The notes: a model not told the origin generated them from the sequence alone. A stretch of DNA of 64,000 nucleotides from JAJYQH01 sp036261615 (GCA_036261615.1 DATAKK010000015.1:1-64000), one strand, 5' to 3'. Numbered from the stretch's first letter, positions 1-8,094 are shown. A program made the numbers and translations.

Positions 1-71
1 GTCGTCGCCGGGACGCCGGTCGCCTCCGAGGCGCCCTGGATGGTGAGCATGGGACGAGCGCTGTTCGGCAT
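1..71 (-). CDS. N-terminus of a MerR-like regulator (partial)
   Basis: Only the first 23 or so codons are inside the window; the gene continues to the left of base 1. The frame reads MPNSARPMLTIQGASEATGV, and the stretch LTIQGASEATGV resembles the first helix of MerR-type DNA-binding domains. An ATG at 71 is preceded on the minus strand by GGGAGGA at good spacing; an alternative in-frame ATG lies at 50. It is divergent from ribA. With so little sequence the family call is tentative. Confidence 0.5.
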   Translation of the reverse strand, partial: MPNSARPMLTIQGASEATGVPAT

Positions 72-161
72 CACATTCCTCCCACAGCTGAGACCCTTGT
101 CATCGTCGTACCCCGACGCGGAGAATTCCTTCAACGTCACCATATCGCAAACGTTCAGCTA

Positions 162-190
162 TTGCGTAGAAGGTTTGTCGAATGTAGTGT
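162..190 (+). promoter_or_regulatory. Candidate promoter of the rib genes
   Basis: TTGCGT at 162-167 and TAGTGT at 185-190 are separated by 17 bases, a sigma-A-like arrangement, about 70 bases before ribA. The leader was checked for the conserved FMN-riboswitch core and none was seen. Confidence 0.4.
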
Positions 191-258
191 CGGCCTCACC
201 CGGAAGGTTCCGCTTCCGGAGCCGTCGGCTCAGGCCTCGACCGCTGAACGGAGTAGCG

Positions 259-930
259 ATGACTCTCTCCTACCTGACCCCCAAGGCCGCCTCGCCCGCC
301 GCGATCCGCACCCGGGTCCGCGTCCCCGTCCGGTTCTCCGACGGCTACGCCACGGTGGCCGACGTGTTCACCTTCCACGATCTCGCGGACGGGCGCGAGC
401 ACCTGGCGCTGGGGCTCGGCGACTGGGAGGGCGCTGTCGCCCGCGCGGCGTCCGGGGGCGAGGCCCCGCTGGTGCGCCCGCACAGTGAGTGCATGACCGG
501 CGACGTCTTCGGGTCCCAGCGCTGCGACTGCGGACCCCAGCTCCGCGAGGCCGTCGAGCGCATCGCGGACGCCGGCGGCTTCCTGCTCTACCTGCGCCAG
601 GAGGGCCGGGGGATCGGGCTCTACGCCAAGCTGGACGCCTACGCCCTGCAGGACTCCGGCCTCGACACCTACGAGGCCAACCTGGCCCTCGGCCGCGGCG
701 AGGACGAGCGCGACTACGAGGTGGCCGCGCAGATGCTGCTGGGCCTCGGCGCCGAGCGCATCCGGCTGCTGAGCAACAACCCCGACAAGGCCGCCCAGCT
801 GCGCGAGCGCGGCGTCGCCGTCGACGAGCAGGTGGCGACCGGCGTCCACGTGTCGGCGGCCAACCTGCGCTACCTCGCCACCAAGCGCGACCACACCGGC
901 CACACCCTCGACCTCGGACGGGTCTCCTGA
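259..930 (+). CDS. ribA: GTP cyclohydrolase II
   Basis: Catalyses the first step of riboflavin synthesis, GTP to 2,5-diamino-6-ribosylamino-pyrimidinone phosphate plus formate and pyrophosphate, in the cytosol. The 223-residue protein carries the zinc-binding pattern C-x10-C-x-C (GDVFGSQRCDCGPQL), the catalytic RQEGRGIGL motif and the C-terminal RLLSNNPDK signature. It is a stand-alone RibA, without the RibB domain often fused in actinobacteria. The open frame runs further upstream, but the ATG at 259 follows a GGAG site and begins where homology would. Its stop overlaps the next riboflavin gene, so the two are probably translated together. Confidence 0.95.
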   Translation: MTLSYLTPKAASPAAIRTRVRVPVRFSDGYATVADVFTFHDLADGREHLALGLGDWEGAVARAASGGEAPLVRPHSECMTGDVFGSQRCDCGPQLREAVERIADAGGFLLYLRQEGRGIGLYAKLDAYALQDSGLDTYEANLALGRGEDERDYEVAAQMLLGLGAERIRLLSNNPDKAAQLRERGVAVDEQVATGVHVSAANLRYLATKRDHTGHTLDLGRVS

Positions 931-1547
931 CCACCGAGCCCCCCGGACGCCGGCGTCCGCACGTCACCTGGTCGTACGCGGCCACCCTCGACGGGAGGAG
1001 CGCGGCGTCCGACGGCACCAGCCGGTGGATCTCGAGTCCGGCGGCGCTGCGGGACACCCACCGGCTGAGGTCCGAGTGCGACGCGATCGTCGTCGGCACC
1101 GAGACCGTGATCGTCGACAACCCCGCGCTCACCGCCCGGGACGCCGACGACCTGCCGCTGGCGCGCCAGCCGCTCCGGGTGGTCATGGGCCTGCGCGAGC
1201 TGGACCCCGGGCTCCGGGTCTTCGACGGCGCCGCCGAGACGATCCGGCTGCGCACCCGCGACCCCCGGGCCGCGGTGGACGAGCTGGCCGCGCGCGGTGT
1301 CCGGCGGGTGCTGCTCGAGGGCGGGCCGACGCTGGCGGCGTCCTTTCTGCGGGAGGGGCTGGTCGACGAGGTGATCGTCTACCTTGCGCCGAAGTTCCTC
1401 GGGTCGGGACGCCCGGCCGTGGCCGACCTCGGCGTCACGACGATCTCCGAGGCGCTCGAGGGGGAGGTCACCGACATCACCGTGCTGGACGGCGGCGAGG
1501 GCGGGGCCCCGAACGTCCGGATCACGCTGAGCCTCGGCGCGACGTGA
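927..1547 (+). CDS. RibD C-terminal-type pyrimidine reductase
   Basis: Predicted NADPH-dependent 5-amino-6-(5-phosphoribosylamino)uracil reductase of riboflavin synthesis. The frame shows HVTWSYAATLDGR, then IVVGTETVIVDNPALTAR and the late LLEGGPTLAASFL motif typical of RibD_C/DHFR-fold reductases. No deaminase domain precedes it, so that activity must be elsewhere. The start is odd: no ATG, GTG or TTG lies near the conserved N-terminus. The likeliest start is CTG at 927, forming a CTGA overlap with the ribA stop; this implies translational coupling with a rare start codon. About 206 residues on that basis. Confidence 0.85.
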   Translation: MTTEPPGRRRPHVTWSYAATLDGRSAASDGTSRWISSPAALRDTHRLRSECDAIVVGTETVIVDNPALTARDADDLPLARQPLRVVMGLRELDPGLRVFDGAAETIRLRTRDPRAAVDELAARGVRRVLLEGGPTLAASFLREGLVDEVIVYLAPKFLGSGRPAVADLGVTTISEALEGEVTDITVLDGGEGGAPNVRITLSLGAT

Positions 1548-1622
1548 GACGATCCGCAGCGCCAACGCCCACCCGGCACGGCTAGGGCCCCAACTGCCCG
1601 CTGGCGCTGCCATTCGTCTCAC
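1544..1622. repeat. Family A intergenic hairpin, copy 1
   Basis: Outer arms GTGAGACG (1544-1551) and CGTCTCAC (1615-1622) are perfect complements. Inside them CAGCGCCA (1557-1564) pairs with TGGCGCTG (1602-1609). The left arm contains the stop codon of the RibD-like gene. The outer arms recur at 5355-5434 around a different inner stem. It may end rib transcription, but there is no T-tract. Confidence 0.75.
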
Positions 1623-1697
1623 ATCGGGGGAGGAACCGGCCGGAGCTGGTCCCTAGGCTGGCCTCACGTGGTTCACCGCCGTCCCCAGGGAGGTCCC

Positions 1698-2579
1698 ATG
1701 CCCATCTCGCACCGCGTCATCCTCGACACCGACATCGGCAGCGACGTGGACGACGCCCTTGCGCTCGCCCAGCTGCTCGGAAGCCCGACCGTCGAGCTGT
1801 CCGGCGTCACCACCGTCTACGGCGACACCCGGCTCCGGGCCCAGCTGGCGTCCCGAATCGCCGCGACCGCCGGCCTCCCCGTTCCCGTCTACGCGGGCCG
1901 GCGGGAGACACTCTCGGGCCGCGAGGTCTGGTGGGCCGGCCACGAAGGGACGCTGCACGAGCACCTCGACCGGGAGCCGGTGGAGGAGCGCGACGCCGTC
2001 TCCTACCTCGTCGACGAGGTGATCCACCACCCCGGCGAGGTCGATGTCGTCGCGATCGGCCCGCTCACCAACGTCGCCGCAGCGATCTCGTCCGAGCCGG
2101 CCTTCGCCCCCGCCGTGCGGCACCTGTGGATCATGGGCGGCAACTTCGGCTCCGACGAGCCCGAGCACAACGTCCGCAGCGACGTCGACGCGGCGCAGCT
2201 CGTCTTCTCGGCCGGGATCCCCACCACCGTCGCCGGTCTCGAGGTGACCACCCAGGTGCACATCGACCGGGCGAGGCTCGACCGGATCGGCGCTGCCGAC
2301 GACCTCGGCCGGCTGCTGCTCGCCGAGGTGCAGCAGTGGTGGCGCTTCAACGGCACCGAGTGGAACGTCCCGCACGACCCGGTGGCGGTGCTCGCCCTGG
2401 TGGAGCCCGAGCACTTCCAGTTCTCCGAGCCCGGCCGGGTCATCGTGGACGCCGACGGCCGCACCCGGTTCGTCGCCGGGGAGGGGGACACCCGGATCGT
2501 GCTCGCCCTCGACACCGAGGTGGTGCCCGACCGGATCGTCACCGCGATCCTCACCGCCGGCGGCGAGGGACCGGAGTGA
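1698..2579 (+). CDS. Inosine-uridine-type nucleoside hydrolase
   Basis: Predicted to cleave ribonucleosides into base and ribose in the cytosol. The N-terminus ILDTDIGSDVDDALAL is the aspartate cluster that holds the catalytic calcium in this family, and IGPLTNVAAA and LWIMGGNF follow as expected. Length 293 residues is normal. ATG 1698 follows GGGAGG; an upstream in-frame GTG at 1668 lies too close to the TAGGCT (1652-1657) -10 candidate. The stop overlaps the ribokinase start by 4 bases, so released ribose would go straight to phosphorylation. Base specificity cannot be read from the sequence. Confidence 0.93.
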   Translation: MPISHRVILDTDIGSDVDDALALAQLLGSPTVELSGVTTVYGDTRLRAQLASRIAATAGLPVPVYAGRRETLSGREVWWAGHEGTLHEHLDREPVEERDAVSYLVDEVIHHPGEVDVVAIGPLTNVAAAISSEPAFAPAVRHLWIMGGNFGSDEPEHNVRSDVDAAQLVFSAGIPTTVAGLEVTTQVHIDRARLDRIGAADDLGRLLLAEVQQWWRFNGTEWNVPHDPVAVLALVEPEHFQFSEPGRVIVDADGRTRFVAGEGDTRIVLALDTEVVPDRIVTAILTAGGEGPE

Positions 2580-3418
2580 GCGCACCGGCCCTGGTTGTCG
2601 CGGGCTCTCTCAACCTCGACCTCGTGGCCACCACCGCACGCCTGCCGCGTCCGGGGGAGACGGTCGCGGACGGACGGTTCACCCGGCAGGCGGGCGGCAA
2701 GGGCGCCAACCAGGCTGCCGCCGCGGCGCGCCTCGGCGGGAGGGTTCGGATGATCGGCTGCGTCGGCACCGATGCCGAGGGCGAGTTCCTCCTCCGGGAG
2801 CTGACCACGGCCGGGGTGGACGTGTCCGGCGTCCAGCGCGGCGAGGCGGCCACCGGCACGGCGCTCATCCTCGTGGACGCCGCCGGCGAGAACAGCATCG
2901 TCGTCTGCCCCGGCGCCAACGCGCTCCTCGATCCCGACGCCGTCGACCTCGGGGACGCCGCCCTGCTCGTCCAGCTGGAGACACCCCTGCCCACCGTCGA
3001 GCGCCTCGTGCAGCGGGCCACCGGGCTGGTCGTGCTCAACGCCGCGCCGGCGCGGGAGCTCCCCGACCCACTCATCGAGCGGGCCGACCTGGTCGTCGTC
3101 AACGAGGACGAGTACGCGGCGATGCCACAGCTGCGCGGGGCCCGCCGGGTCGTGGTCACCCTCGGGGCGGACGGCGCCGCCCTCTACGAGCGGGGGACCC
3201 TGCTGCTCCAGGTGCCCGGCGTCCCGGCAAGGGTCGTCAACACGGTCGGGGCAGGCGACGCGTTCACGGCCGCCCTGACCCTCGCCCTGCTCGGCGGTGA
3301 GAGCGAGCGGCCCGCGCTCGAGCTGGCCTGCCGGGTGGGGGCGGCGGCGGTCGCGGACGAGCGGTCGCAGCCGCTTCTCCAGCCGCTCGACGCGTACCGC
3401 ACGCTCATCGGGGGATGA
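2576..3418 (+). CDS. rbsK: Ribokinase (PfkB family)
   Basis: ATP-dependent phosphorylation of ribose to ribose 5-phosphate. The 280-residue protein has GSLNLDL at the N-terminus, the sugar-binding GGKGANQA motif, and the C-terminal PfkB signature VNTVGAGDAFTAAL with the catalytic aspartate. GTG 2576 forms a GTGA overlap with the nucleoside hydrolase stop and has GGAG before it. The pair makes a short salvage operon. Its last 14 bases overlap a convergent Dabb-domain gene. Confidence 0.93.
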   Translation: MSAPALVVAGSLNLDLVATTARLPRPGETVADGRFTRQAGGKGANQAAAAARLGGRVRMIGCVGTDAEGEFLLRELTTAGVDVSGVQRGEAATGTALILVDAAGENSIVVCPGANALLDPDAVDLGDAALLVQLETPLPTVERLVQRATGLVVLNAAPARELPDPLIERADLVVVNEDEYAAMPQLRGARRVVVTLGADGAALYERGTLLLQVPGVPARVVNTVGAGDAFTAALTLALLGGESERPALELACRVGAAAVADERSQPLLQPLDAYRTLIGG

Positions 3419-3701
3419 AGTCGTACTCCTCGAAGGCGGCCACCTCCGCCTGCCAGCGGTCGCGGACGAACGCGACGTGCGCGGGATGGTGGTTGTAGCT
3501 CTCGTAGGCGTCCTGGTCGGCGAAGACCATCGAGAACTGCCAGGCGAGGTCGTTCTTCGTGCCCACCTGGCGGTTAACGGCGAAGTCCCGGACGCCGGGA
3601 ATGGCGGCGAGCGTCGCGCTCGCCTCGTCGAGGAAGCGGGCCTCGGCGTCCGACCCCGGCTCGTGGGCGAGCCGGAAGACGACAGTGTGCTGAATGGGCA
3701 T
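3405..3701 (-). CDS. Dabb-domain (stress-responsive A/B barrel) protein
   Basis: A 98-residue protein starting MPIQHTVVFRLAHEPGS, with the ferredoxin-like alpha/beta barrel pattern of the Dabb family: an early HTVVFR strand, VRDFAVN, then FSMVFADQDAYESYNHHPAHVAFV. Members are small dimers, some acting on polyketide or oleic-acid-type substrates; the substrate here is unknown. ATG 3701 has GGGAG upstream on the minus strand; a longer open frame to 3773 has no support. It converges on rbsK. Confidence 0.85.
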   Translation of the reverse strand: MPIQHTVVFRLAHEPGSDAEARFLDEASATLAAIPGVRDFAVNRQVGTKNDLAWQFSMVFADQDAYESYNHHPAHVAFVRDRWQAEVAAFEEYDFIPR

Positions 3702-3741
3702 GCGGACTCCCGGAAGGTCGGAACGGTCGTCCCATCCCACC

Positions 3742-3768
3742 ACGCCCCCCACCCGGAGGGCGGGGCGT
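3742..3768. other. Hairpin between divergent genes
   Basis: ACGCCCC (3742-3748) and GGGGCGT (3762-3768) pair around an inner CCC/GGG. It lies between two divergent starts, so it is not an ordinary terminator of either neighbour. Confidence 0.5.
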
Positions 3769-3826
3769 CCCACCCTTGAGGGGACTCACAGCACGCGGAC
3801 AGGGCGCGCGGTGCGAGAATCCGGAC

Positions 3827-5329
3827 ATGCATCCTGGCATCAGGTCGAGGGCACGTGTCGTGGTCGCGCTGGTTGTGGCGGCCGGCCTCAGCGCGTGCGG
3901 CATCGTCGGCGGGGCGGGCTCGGCACGAGGCTCCGCGTCGGCGGCCCCGTCCCCGGTCGTGCACGCGAAGGCCTGGCATTTCATCAGCCGGCCCGATCTC
4001 ACCCCGCCGCTCATCACCTCGACGACCGGCGCCAACGCGTCCACGGCGCTCCCGGACGCCGCCGGCCAGGACGTGTTCCTCGGCCCGAAGGACACCGACA
4101 CCGGGGTGGCGATGCAGGGCGAGCTCATCATCGACTCGACGGGCGCCCCCGTGTGGGTGAGCAACTCCGGCGTGGGCACCTTCAACTTCCGCGAGCAGAC
4201 CTACCAGGGCAAACCGGTGCTCACCTACTGGGCGGGCAACTCGACGTCCTACGGGCACGGCGACGTCGTGATCCTCGACGACACGTACACCCGGATCGCC
4301 ACCGTGACGACGGGCGGCGACCTCGGCCCGCACGAGGCCGACATGCACGAGAGCGAGATCACCCCGCAGGGAACCATGCTGCTCACCTCGTACCCGGAGG
4401 TGCGCGCCGACCTCAGCGGCATCGGCGGCCCGAAGGACGGCTGGGTGCTCGAGGGCGTCGCCCAGGAGGTCGACATCGCCACCGGCAAGGTGCGGTTCGA
4501 GTGGCGCTCGCTCGATCACGTGCCGGTCACCGACACCTACCAGCCGCTCAACTCCGGCGACGGCACCCAGGCCAAGCCGTTCGACTACTTCCACATCAAT
4601 GCGGTGCAGATCGACGGGCCGGGCCAGGTGCTCATCTCCGCCCGCCACACTCACGCCATCTACCAGGTCGCCCGGGCCACCGGGTCGATCAGCTGGCAGC
4701 TCGGGGGCAAGCACAGCAGCTTCACCTTCGGCAAGGACGCCGCGTTCGCCTGGCAGCACGACGCCCGCCGTCAGGCCGACGGGACGATCACCATGTTCGA
4801 CAACGAGGCGGCGCCCACCTCCTCCCGGGGCCTGCGGCTCAAGCTCGACATGGCCTCGATGACGGCGTCCGTGGCGGCCCAGTACCTGCCCCCGACGTCG
4901 CGGCAGGCCGCCACCCAGGGCAACGTCCAGGTGCTGCCCAACGGCAACGTGTTCGTCGGCTGGGGGCAGGAGCCCTACTACTCCGAATACACCGGGGGCG
5001 GGAAACTGCTCGCCGACGAGAGCTTCAGCCAGGGGACGAGCTACCGGGCGTTCCTCGCCCCCTGGGTCGGAAAGCCGACGGCGCCGCCGGACGCCGCGCT
5101 CACCCGCAGCGGGTCCACCGCCACCGTGTACGTGAGCTGGAACGGGGCCACCCAGGTCGCCTCGTGGCGGGTCCGCACCGGCACGAACGCCAAGGACGCG
5201 GCGTCCGTCACGACCGTGCCGCGCAGCGGGTTCGAGACCGCGATCCCCCTGCGGCATCCCGGGGCCTACATCCAGGTGCAGGCGCTCGACGCCTCGGGCG
5301 CGGTGCTCGGCAGCGTCGTCGTCAGGTAG
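3827..5329 (+). CDS. Secreted arylsulfotransferase-like lipoprotein
   Basis: A 500-residue protein with a lipoprotein signal (VVALVVAAGLSAC; cysteine near residue 24) followed by a low-complexity linker. The body matches the ASST beta-propeller family: QTYQGKPVLTYWAG, MHESEITPQGTML, FDYFHINAVQID and WQLGGKHSSF, in the usual order. Family members transfer sulfate between phenols, but most actinobacterial paralogues are uncharacterised, so the activity is open. It ends in a domain that looks fibronectin-like (VYVSWNGATQVASWRV). GAGAAT at 3815-3820 lies six bases before the ATG, pointing to a leaderless transcript. Confidence 0.8.
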   Translation: MHPGIRSRARVVVALVVAAGLSACGIVGGAGSARGSASAAPSPVVHAKAWHFISRPDLTPPLITSTTGANASTALPDAAGQDVFLGPKDTDTGVAMQGELIIDSTGAPVWVSNSGVGTFNFREQTYQGKPVLTYWAGNSTSYGHGDVVILDDTYTRIATVTTGGDLGPHEADMHESEITPQGTMLLTSYPEVRADLSGIGGPKDGWVLEGVAQEVDIATGKVRFEWRSLDHVPVTDTYQPLNSGDGTQAKPFDYFHINAVQIDGPGQVLISARHTHAIYQVARATGSISWQLGGKHSSFTFGKDAAFAWQHDARRQADGTITMFDNEAAPTSSRGLRLKLDMASMTASVAAQYLPPTSRQAATQGNVQVLPNGNVFVGWGQEPYYSEYTGGGKLLADESFSQGTSYRAFLAPWVGKPTAPPDAALTRSGSTATVYVSWNGATQVASWRVRTGTNAKDAASVTTVPRSGFETAIPLRHPGAYIQVQALDASGAVLGSVVVR

Positions 5330-5354
5330 CCGGCGTCCTCGGTCTCTGCCGGAT

Positions 5355-5434
5355 GTGAGACAAAAGCCGGGAGGGATGCGGGGTTCGTGCACAAACTGGC
5401 ACCGAGTCCCGATCCCTCCCGGCATTCGTCTCAC
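5355..5434. repeat. Family A intergenic hairpin, copy 2
   Basis: GTGAGAC (5355-5361) pairs with GTCTCAC (5428-5434). The inner stem GCCGGGAGGGAT (5366-5377) pairs perfectly with 5412-5423. The right side reads ATTCGTCTCAC, as in copy 1 at 1612-1622, while the inner stem is unrelated. It lies between two convergent genes and could serve as a two-way terminator. Confidence 0.8.
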
Positions 5435-5459
5435 TCGGGCGAGGGTCTCGCCCCCGGCG

Positions 5460-6452
5460 TCACACCCAGACCGGCACGCGCCCCTCGGGGTAGCGCTCGC
5501 CGAAGGCGCCGTGCGGCAGGATCTCGTGGATGCGGTCGAGGTCGTCCTGGCCGAGGCTCACGTCCGCGGCGCCCAGGTTCTCCTGCAGCCGGATGAGGCT
5601 GCGCGTGCCGGGGATCGGCACGATGTCGTCGTCCTGGGCGAGCAGCCACGCGAGCGCCAGTTGCGCCGGCGTGATGCCCTTCTCGGACGCCAGCGCGCTC
5701 AGCGCGTCGATGGCCCGCTTGTTCTTCTGGAAGTTCTCGCCCTGGAACCGCGGGTTGTGCCGGCGGAAGTCGTTCTCGTCGTACTCCTCGGCCGGCTTGA
5801 CCGCCGAGGTGAGGAAGCCGCGTCCGAGCGGGGAGTAGGGGACGAACCCGATGCCCAGCTCGCGGACGGTGGGCAGGACGGCGTCCTCGACCCCGCGCTC
5901 GAAGATCGAGTACTCGGTCTGCAGCACCGAGACCGGCTGGACGGCGTGCGCGCGGCGCAGGGTCTCCGGGCCCGACTCGCTCAGCCCGAAGTAGCGCACC
6001 TTGCCCTCGTCGATGAGCTCCTTGACCGCGCCGGCGACCTCCTCGACGGGCACGTTGGGGTCGGGGCGGTGCTGGTAGAAGACGTCGATGTGGTCGGTCT
6101 GCAGGTAGCGCAGGCTGTTCTCCGCGACCTGCTTGATGCGCTCGGGACGGCTGTCGGGTCCCATCGCGTTGCCGGCGTCGTCGTAGCGGAAGCCGAACTT
6201 GGTCGCGATCACCACCTCGTCGCGGAACGGCTTCACCGCCTCGCCCAGCAGCATCTCGTTGGAGCCGTTGCCCCGGTTGTAGAGCTCGGCGGTGTCGAAC
6301 AGGGTGACCCCGAGGTCGTGGGCCCCGCGGATCACGCCGATGTGCTCGTCCTTGCTGCCGCCGCTGCCGTAGAAGGCGGTCATCCCCATGGTGCCGAGGC
6401 CGATCTCGCCGACCTCGAGTCCCTGCTGTCCGAGCGTGCGGTGCTTCAGCAT
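5460..6452 (-). CDS. Aldo/keto reductase (AKR13-like)
   Basis: A 330-residue NADPH-dependent oxidoreductase of the TIM-barrel AKR superfamily. The catalytic set is visible: aspartate and tyrosine in LFDTAELYN, lysine in IATKFGF and histidine in FYQHRPDPN. The C-terminal IPGTRSLIRLQENLGA segment is the cofactor-phosphate loop. The N-terminal LGLGTMGMTAFYG resembles AKRs annotated as pyridoxal or general aldehyde reductases. Start ATG 6452 follows AAGGAG. A candidate -10 TAGGGT on the minus strand at 6546-6541 would give a leader of about 80 bases. The physiological substrate is unknown. Confidence 0.9.
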   Translation of the reverse strand: MLKHRTLGQQGLEVGEIGLGTMGMTAFYGSGGSKDEHIGVIRGAHDLGVTLFDTAELYNRGNGSNEMLLGEAVKPFRDEVVIATKFGFRYDDAGNAMGPDSRPERIKQVAENSLRYLQTDHIDVFYQHRPDPNVPVEEVAGAVKELIDEGKVRYFGLSESGPETLRRAHAVQPVSVLQTEYSIFERGVEDAVLPTVRELGIGFVPYSPLGRGFLTSAVKPAEEYDENDFRRHNPRFQGENFQKNKRAIDALSALASEKGITPAQLALAWLLAQDDDIVPIPGTRSLIRLQENLGAADVSLGQDDLDRIHEILPHGAFGERYPEGRVPVWV

Positions 6453-6825
6453 GCGTGTCTCCTTCGCGCTGTGGCGGGACGCCGGCGTCCGTGGCCCCCG
6501 GGTGCGTCCTGACTGGTGGGATGCGGTCCGCTCTCCACCCTAGGTGGCTGCCCCAGGGGCGGGGGAGGTCACGCCTGGCCGAGACCGCCCCCTCACTCGA
6601 CCCGGCCAGGCGGGACACCCCCGAAACTCTCCGGCGCGGCGATGAGGTCGCGCCAGGAAGTGATTGAAGTTTAAATGGCATGCTTGGGCGGCGCCAAGCG
6701 CTGTCCACAAGGTGAATCAAAGCTTGGACAGAGCGGTCTTCGACGGCGTCCCAACGACAACGTTCGACGTTTTCCACCGAGTTCAGGGGAAAACGTCGAA
6801 CGTTGTCGAGGTCAGGCGCGCGGGG
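6453..6825. other. Intergenic region with hairpins and a palindromic heptamer pair
   Basis: 373 bases between two minus-strand AKR genes. It holds GGACGCCGGCGTCC (6477-6490, a perfect palindrome made of two of the over-represented heptamers), a 9-bp stem CGCCTGGCC/GGCCAGGCG (6572-6580 and 6604-6612), a short AT-richer patch near 6662-6680, and the long inverted repeat at 6755-6808 listed separately. No convincing coding frame was found. Confidence 0.6.
6755..6808. repeat. Perfect 21-bp inverted repeat
   Basis: Bases 6755-6775 are the exact reverse complement of 6788-6808, leaving a 12-base loop. The arm contains ACGTTCGACGTTTTCC. The position just after the stop of the downstream AKR fits a terminator. 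GGAAAACGTCGAACGTT on the right arm resembles part of the element at 58113-58203, which lies between divergent genes. Confidence 0.85.
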
Positions 6826-7821
6826 TCACCAGCGCGGGTGCACGTGCTCCCGGATGAGGTCGTCGTAGACCTGCTCGCAGGCGGCCAACTGCTCCTGCGT
6901 GAGCGGTGCGAGGGACGCCGCGGCGGCGTTCTGCTCGGCCTGGCTCACCCTGCTCGCGCCCGGGATGACGGTGGTGACCCCGGGCTGGTCGATGATCCAG
7001 CGCAGCGCGAACTGGGCCATGCTGGCGTCCGCCGGCACGACGCCGCGGAGCCGGTCGACGGCCTCGAGTCCCACCTCGTAGGGAACGCCGGAGAACGTCT
7101 CGCCCTGGTCGAACGCCTCCCCGTGCCGGTTGTACGTGCGGTGGTCGTCGGCGCTGAACGTCGTGTTCGCGCTGAACTTGCCGCTGAGCAGGCCGGACGC
7201 CAGCGGCACCCGGGCGATGATGCCGACGCCCTTGGCCGCGGCCATCGGGAGCACCTGCTCGAGCGGCTTGCGGCGGAAGATGTTGAAGATGATCTGGATC
7301 GAGGCGACGTGCTCGTGCTGCATCGCGGTGAGGGCCTCGTCGACGGTCTCGACCGAGACGCCGTAGGCCCTCATCCGGCCGTCGGCGACCATCTCGTCGA
7401 GCCATTCGTAGACCCGTTCGTCGCTGTAGACCGGCGTCGGCGGGCAGTGCAGCTGCACGAGGTCGAGGGTGTCGACGCCGAGGTTCTCGCGGGAGCGGTC
7501 GTTCCACGCGAGGAAGTTGTCGCGGTTGTACTCCTGCGGCTCGTGCGGGTTCGCGCGCCGTCCCATCTTGGTGGCGACGACGATCGAGGGGTCGCGGCGC
7601 TCGGCGATGAAGCGCCCGACCAGGCGCTCGCTGCGTCCGTCGCCGTAGACGTCGGCGGTGTCGAAGAAGGTGACGCCGGCGTCGGCGCCGGCCGTGAGGA
7701 TGTCGAGCGCGGCCTGATCGGACACGTCGCCCCCCCAGTCGCCGCCGAACTGCCAGCAGCCCTGGCCGATCACACTGACGTCGCGGCCGGTGCGGCCGAG
7801 GGTGCGGGATTCCATGGTCAT
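6826..7821 (-). CDS. Aldo/keto reductase
   Basis: A 331-residue AKR with FFDTADVYGDG (catalytic D and Y), VVATKMG (K) and LVQLHCPP (H). The middle and C-terminus, including VIPGASRVSQAEQN, fit the actinobacterial family often labelled general stress or IolS-like reductases. It is clearly distinct from the neighbouring AKR. ATG 7821 is preceded by GAGGAG; a second ATG two codons later is possible. A 12-base palindrome lies 33-44 bases upstream and may be an operator. Confidence 0.9.
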   Translation of the reverse strand: MTMESRTLGRTGRDVSVIGQGCWQFGGDWGGDVSDQAALDILTAGADAGVTFFDTADVYGDGRSERLVGRFIAERRDPSIVVATKMGRRANPHEPQEYNRDNFLAWNDRSRENLGVDTLDLVQLHCPPTPVYSDERVYEWLDEMVADGRMRAYGVSVETVDEALTAMQHEHVASIQIIFNIFRRKPLEQVLPMAAAKGVGIIARVPLASGLLSGKFSANTTFSADDHRTYNRHGEAFDQGETFSGVPYEVGLEAVDRLRGVVPADASMAQFALRWIIDQPGVTTVIPGASRVSQAEQNAAAASLAPLTQEQLAACEQVYDDLIREHVHPRW

Positions 7822-7853
7822 GGTTCTCCTCGTCGAGTCGGGTGGCCACGCAT

Positions 7854-7865
7854 GTGACCGGTCAC
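7854..7865. promoter_or_regulatory. Palindromic operator candidate GTGACCGGTCAC
   Basis: A perfect 12-base palindrome 33-44 bases before the AKR start at 7821. Very similar sequences occur before the GH27 gene (38573-38584) and over the -35 of the sugar-uptake operon (11265-11276). The shared placement suggests a common repressor. Confidence 0.45.
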
Positions 7866-7881
7866 GCGCCAGCGTAGTGGG

Positions 7882-8094
7882 TCAGTCGTCGCGCAGGGAC
7901 GCGAGCAGTCCGGCGTCCGGACGCCGCACGGCGGCGACGAAGTCGGGGTCGGCCGAGGACACGCGCTCCATCTCGCCGGGGTCGTCGCAGCGGCACAGGG
8001 ACACGCTCGCCGCGGCGTCCCCCAAAGTCACCGGACGCCAGGTGCCGCCGGCGTCCACCCAGCGGCGCAGCCGCTCGAGGGCGGACGCCGTCAC
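7882..8094 (-). CDS. Small conserved-type protein next to pncA
   Basis: A 70-residue protein beginning VTASALERLRRWVDAGGTWR and containing VSLCRCDDPGEMERVSSADPD. I recognise the general style (W-x-x-AGG-T-W, then a cysteine pair near an acidic GEM) from short uncharacterised actinobacterial proteins, but no function is known to me. GTG 8094 makes a GTGA overlap with the pncA stop, so it is translated from the same transcript. Cys-x-Cys could bind metal; that is speculation. Confidence 0.7.
   Translation of the reverse strand: MTASALERLRRWVDAGGTWRPVTLGDAAASVSLCRCDDPGEMERVSSADPDFVAAVRRPDAGLLASLRDD

Noticed and set aside
72..258. FMN riboswitch before ribA
   Set aside because: The conserved core segments of that riboswitch were looked for and not found; only a promoter-like pair is present.
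2003..5434. Minus-strand open frame of over 1100 codons
   Set aside because: It runs antisense to nucleoside hydrolase, rbsK and the ASST-like gene, has no domain or signal, and only reflects the scarcity of stops in very GC-rich DNA.
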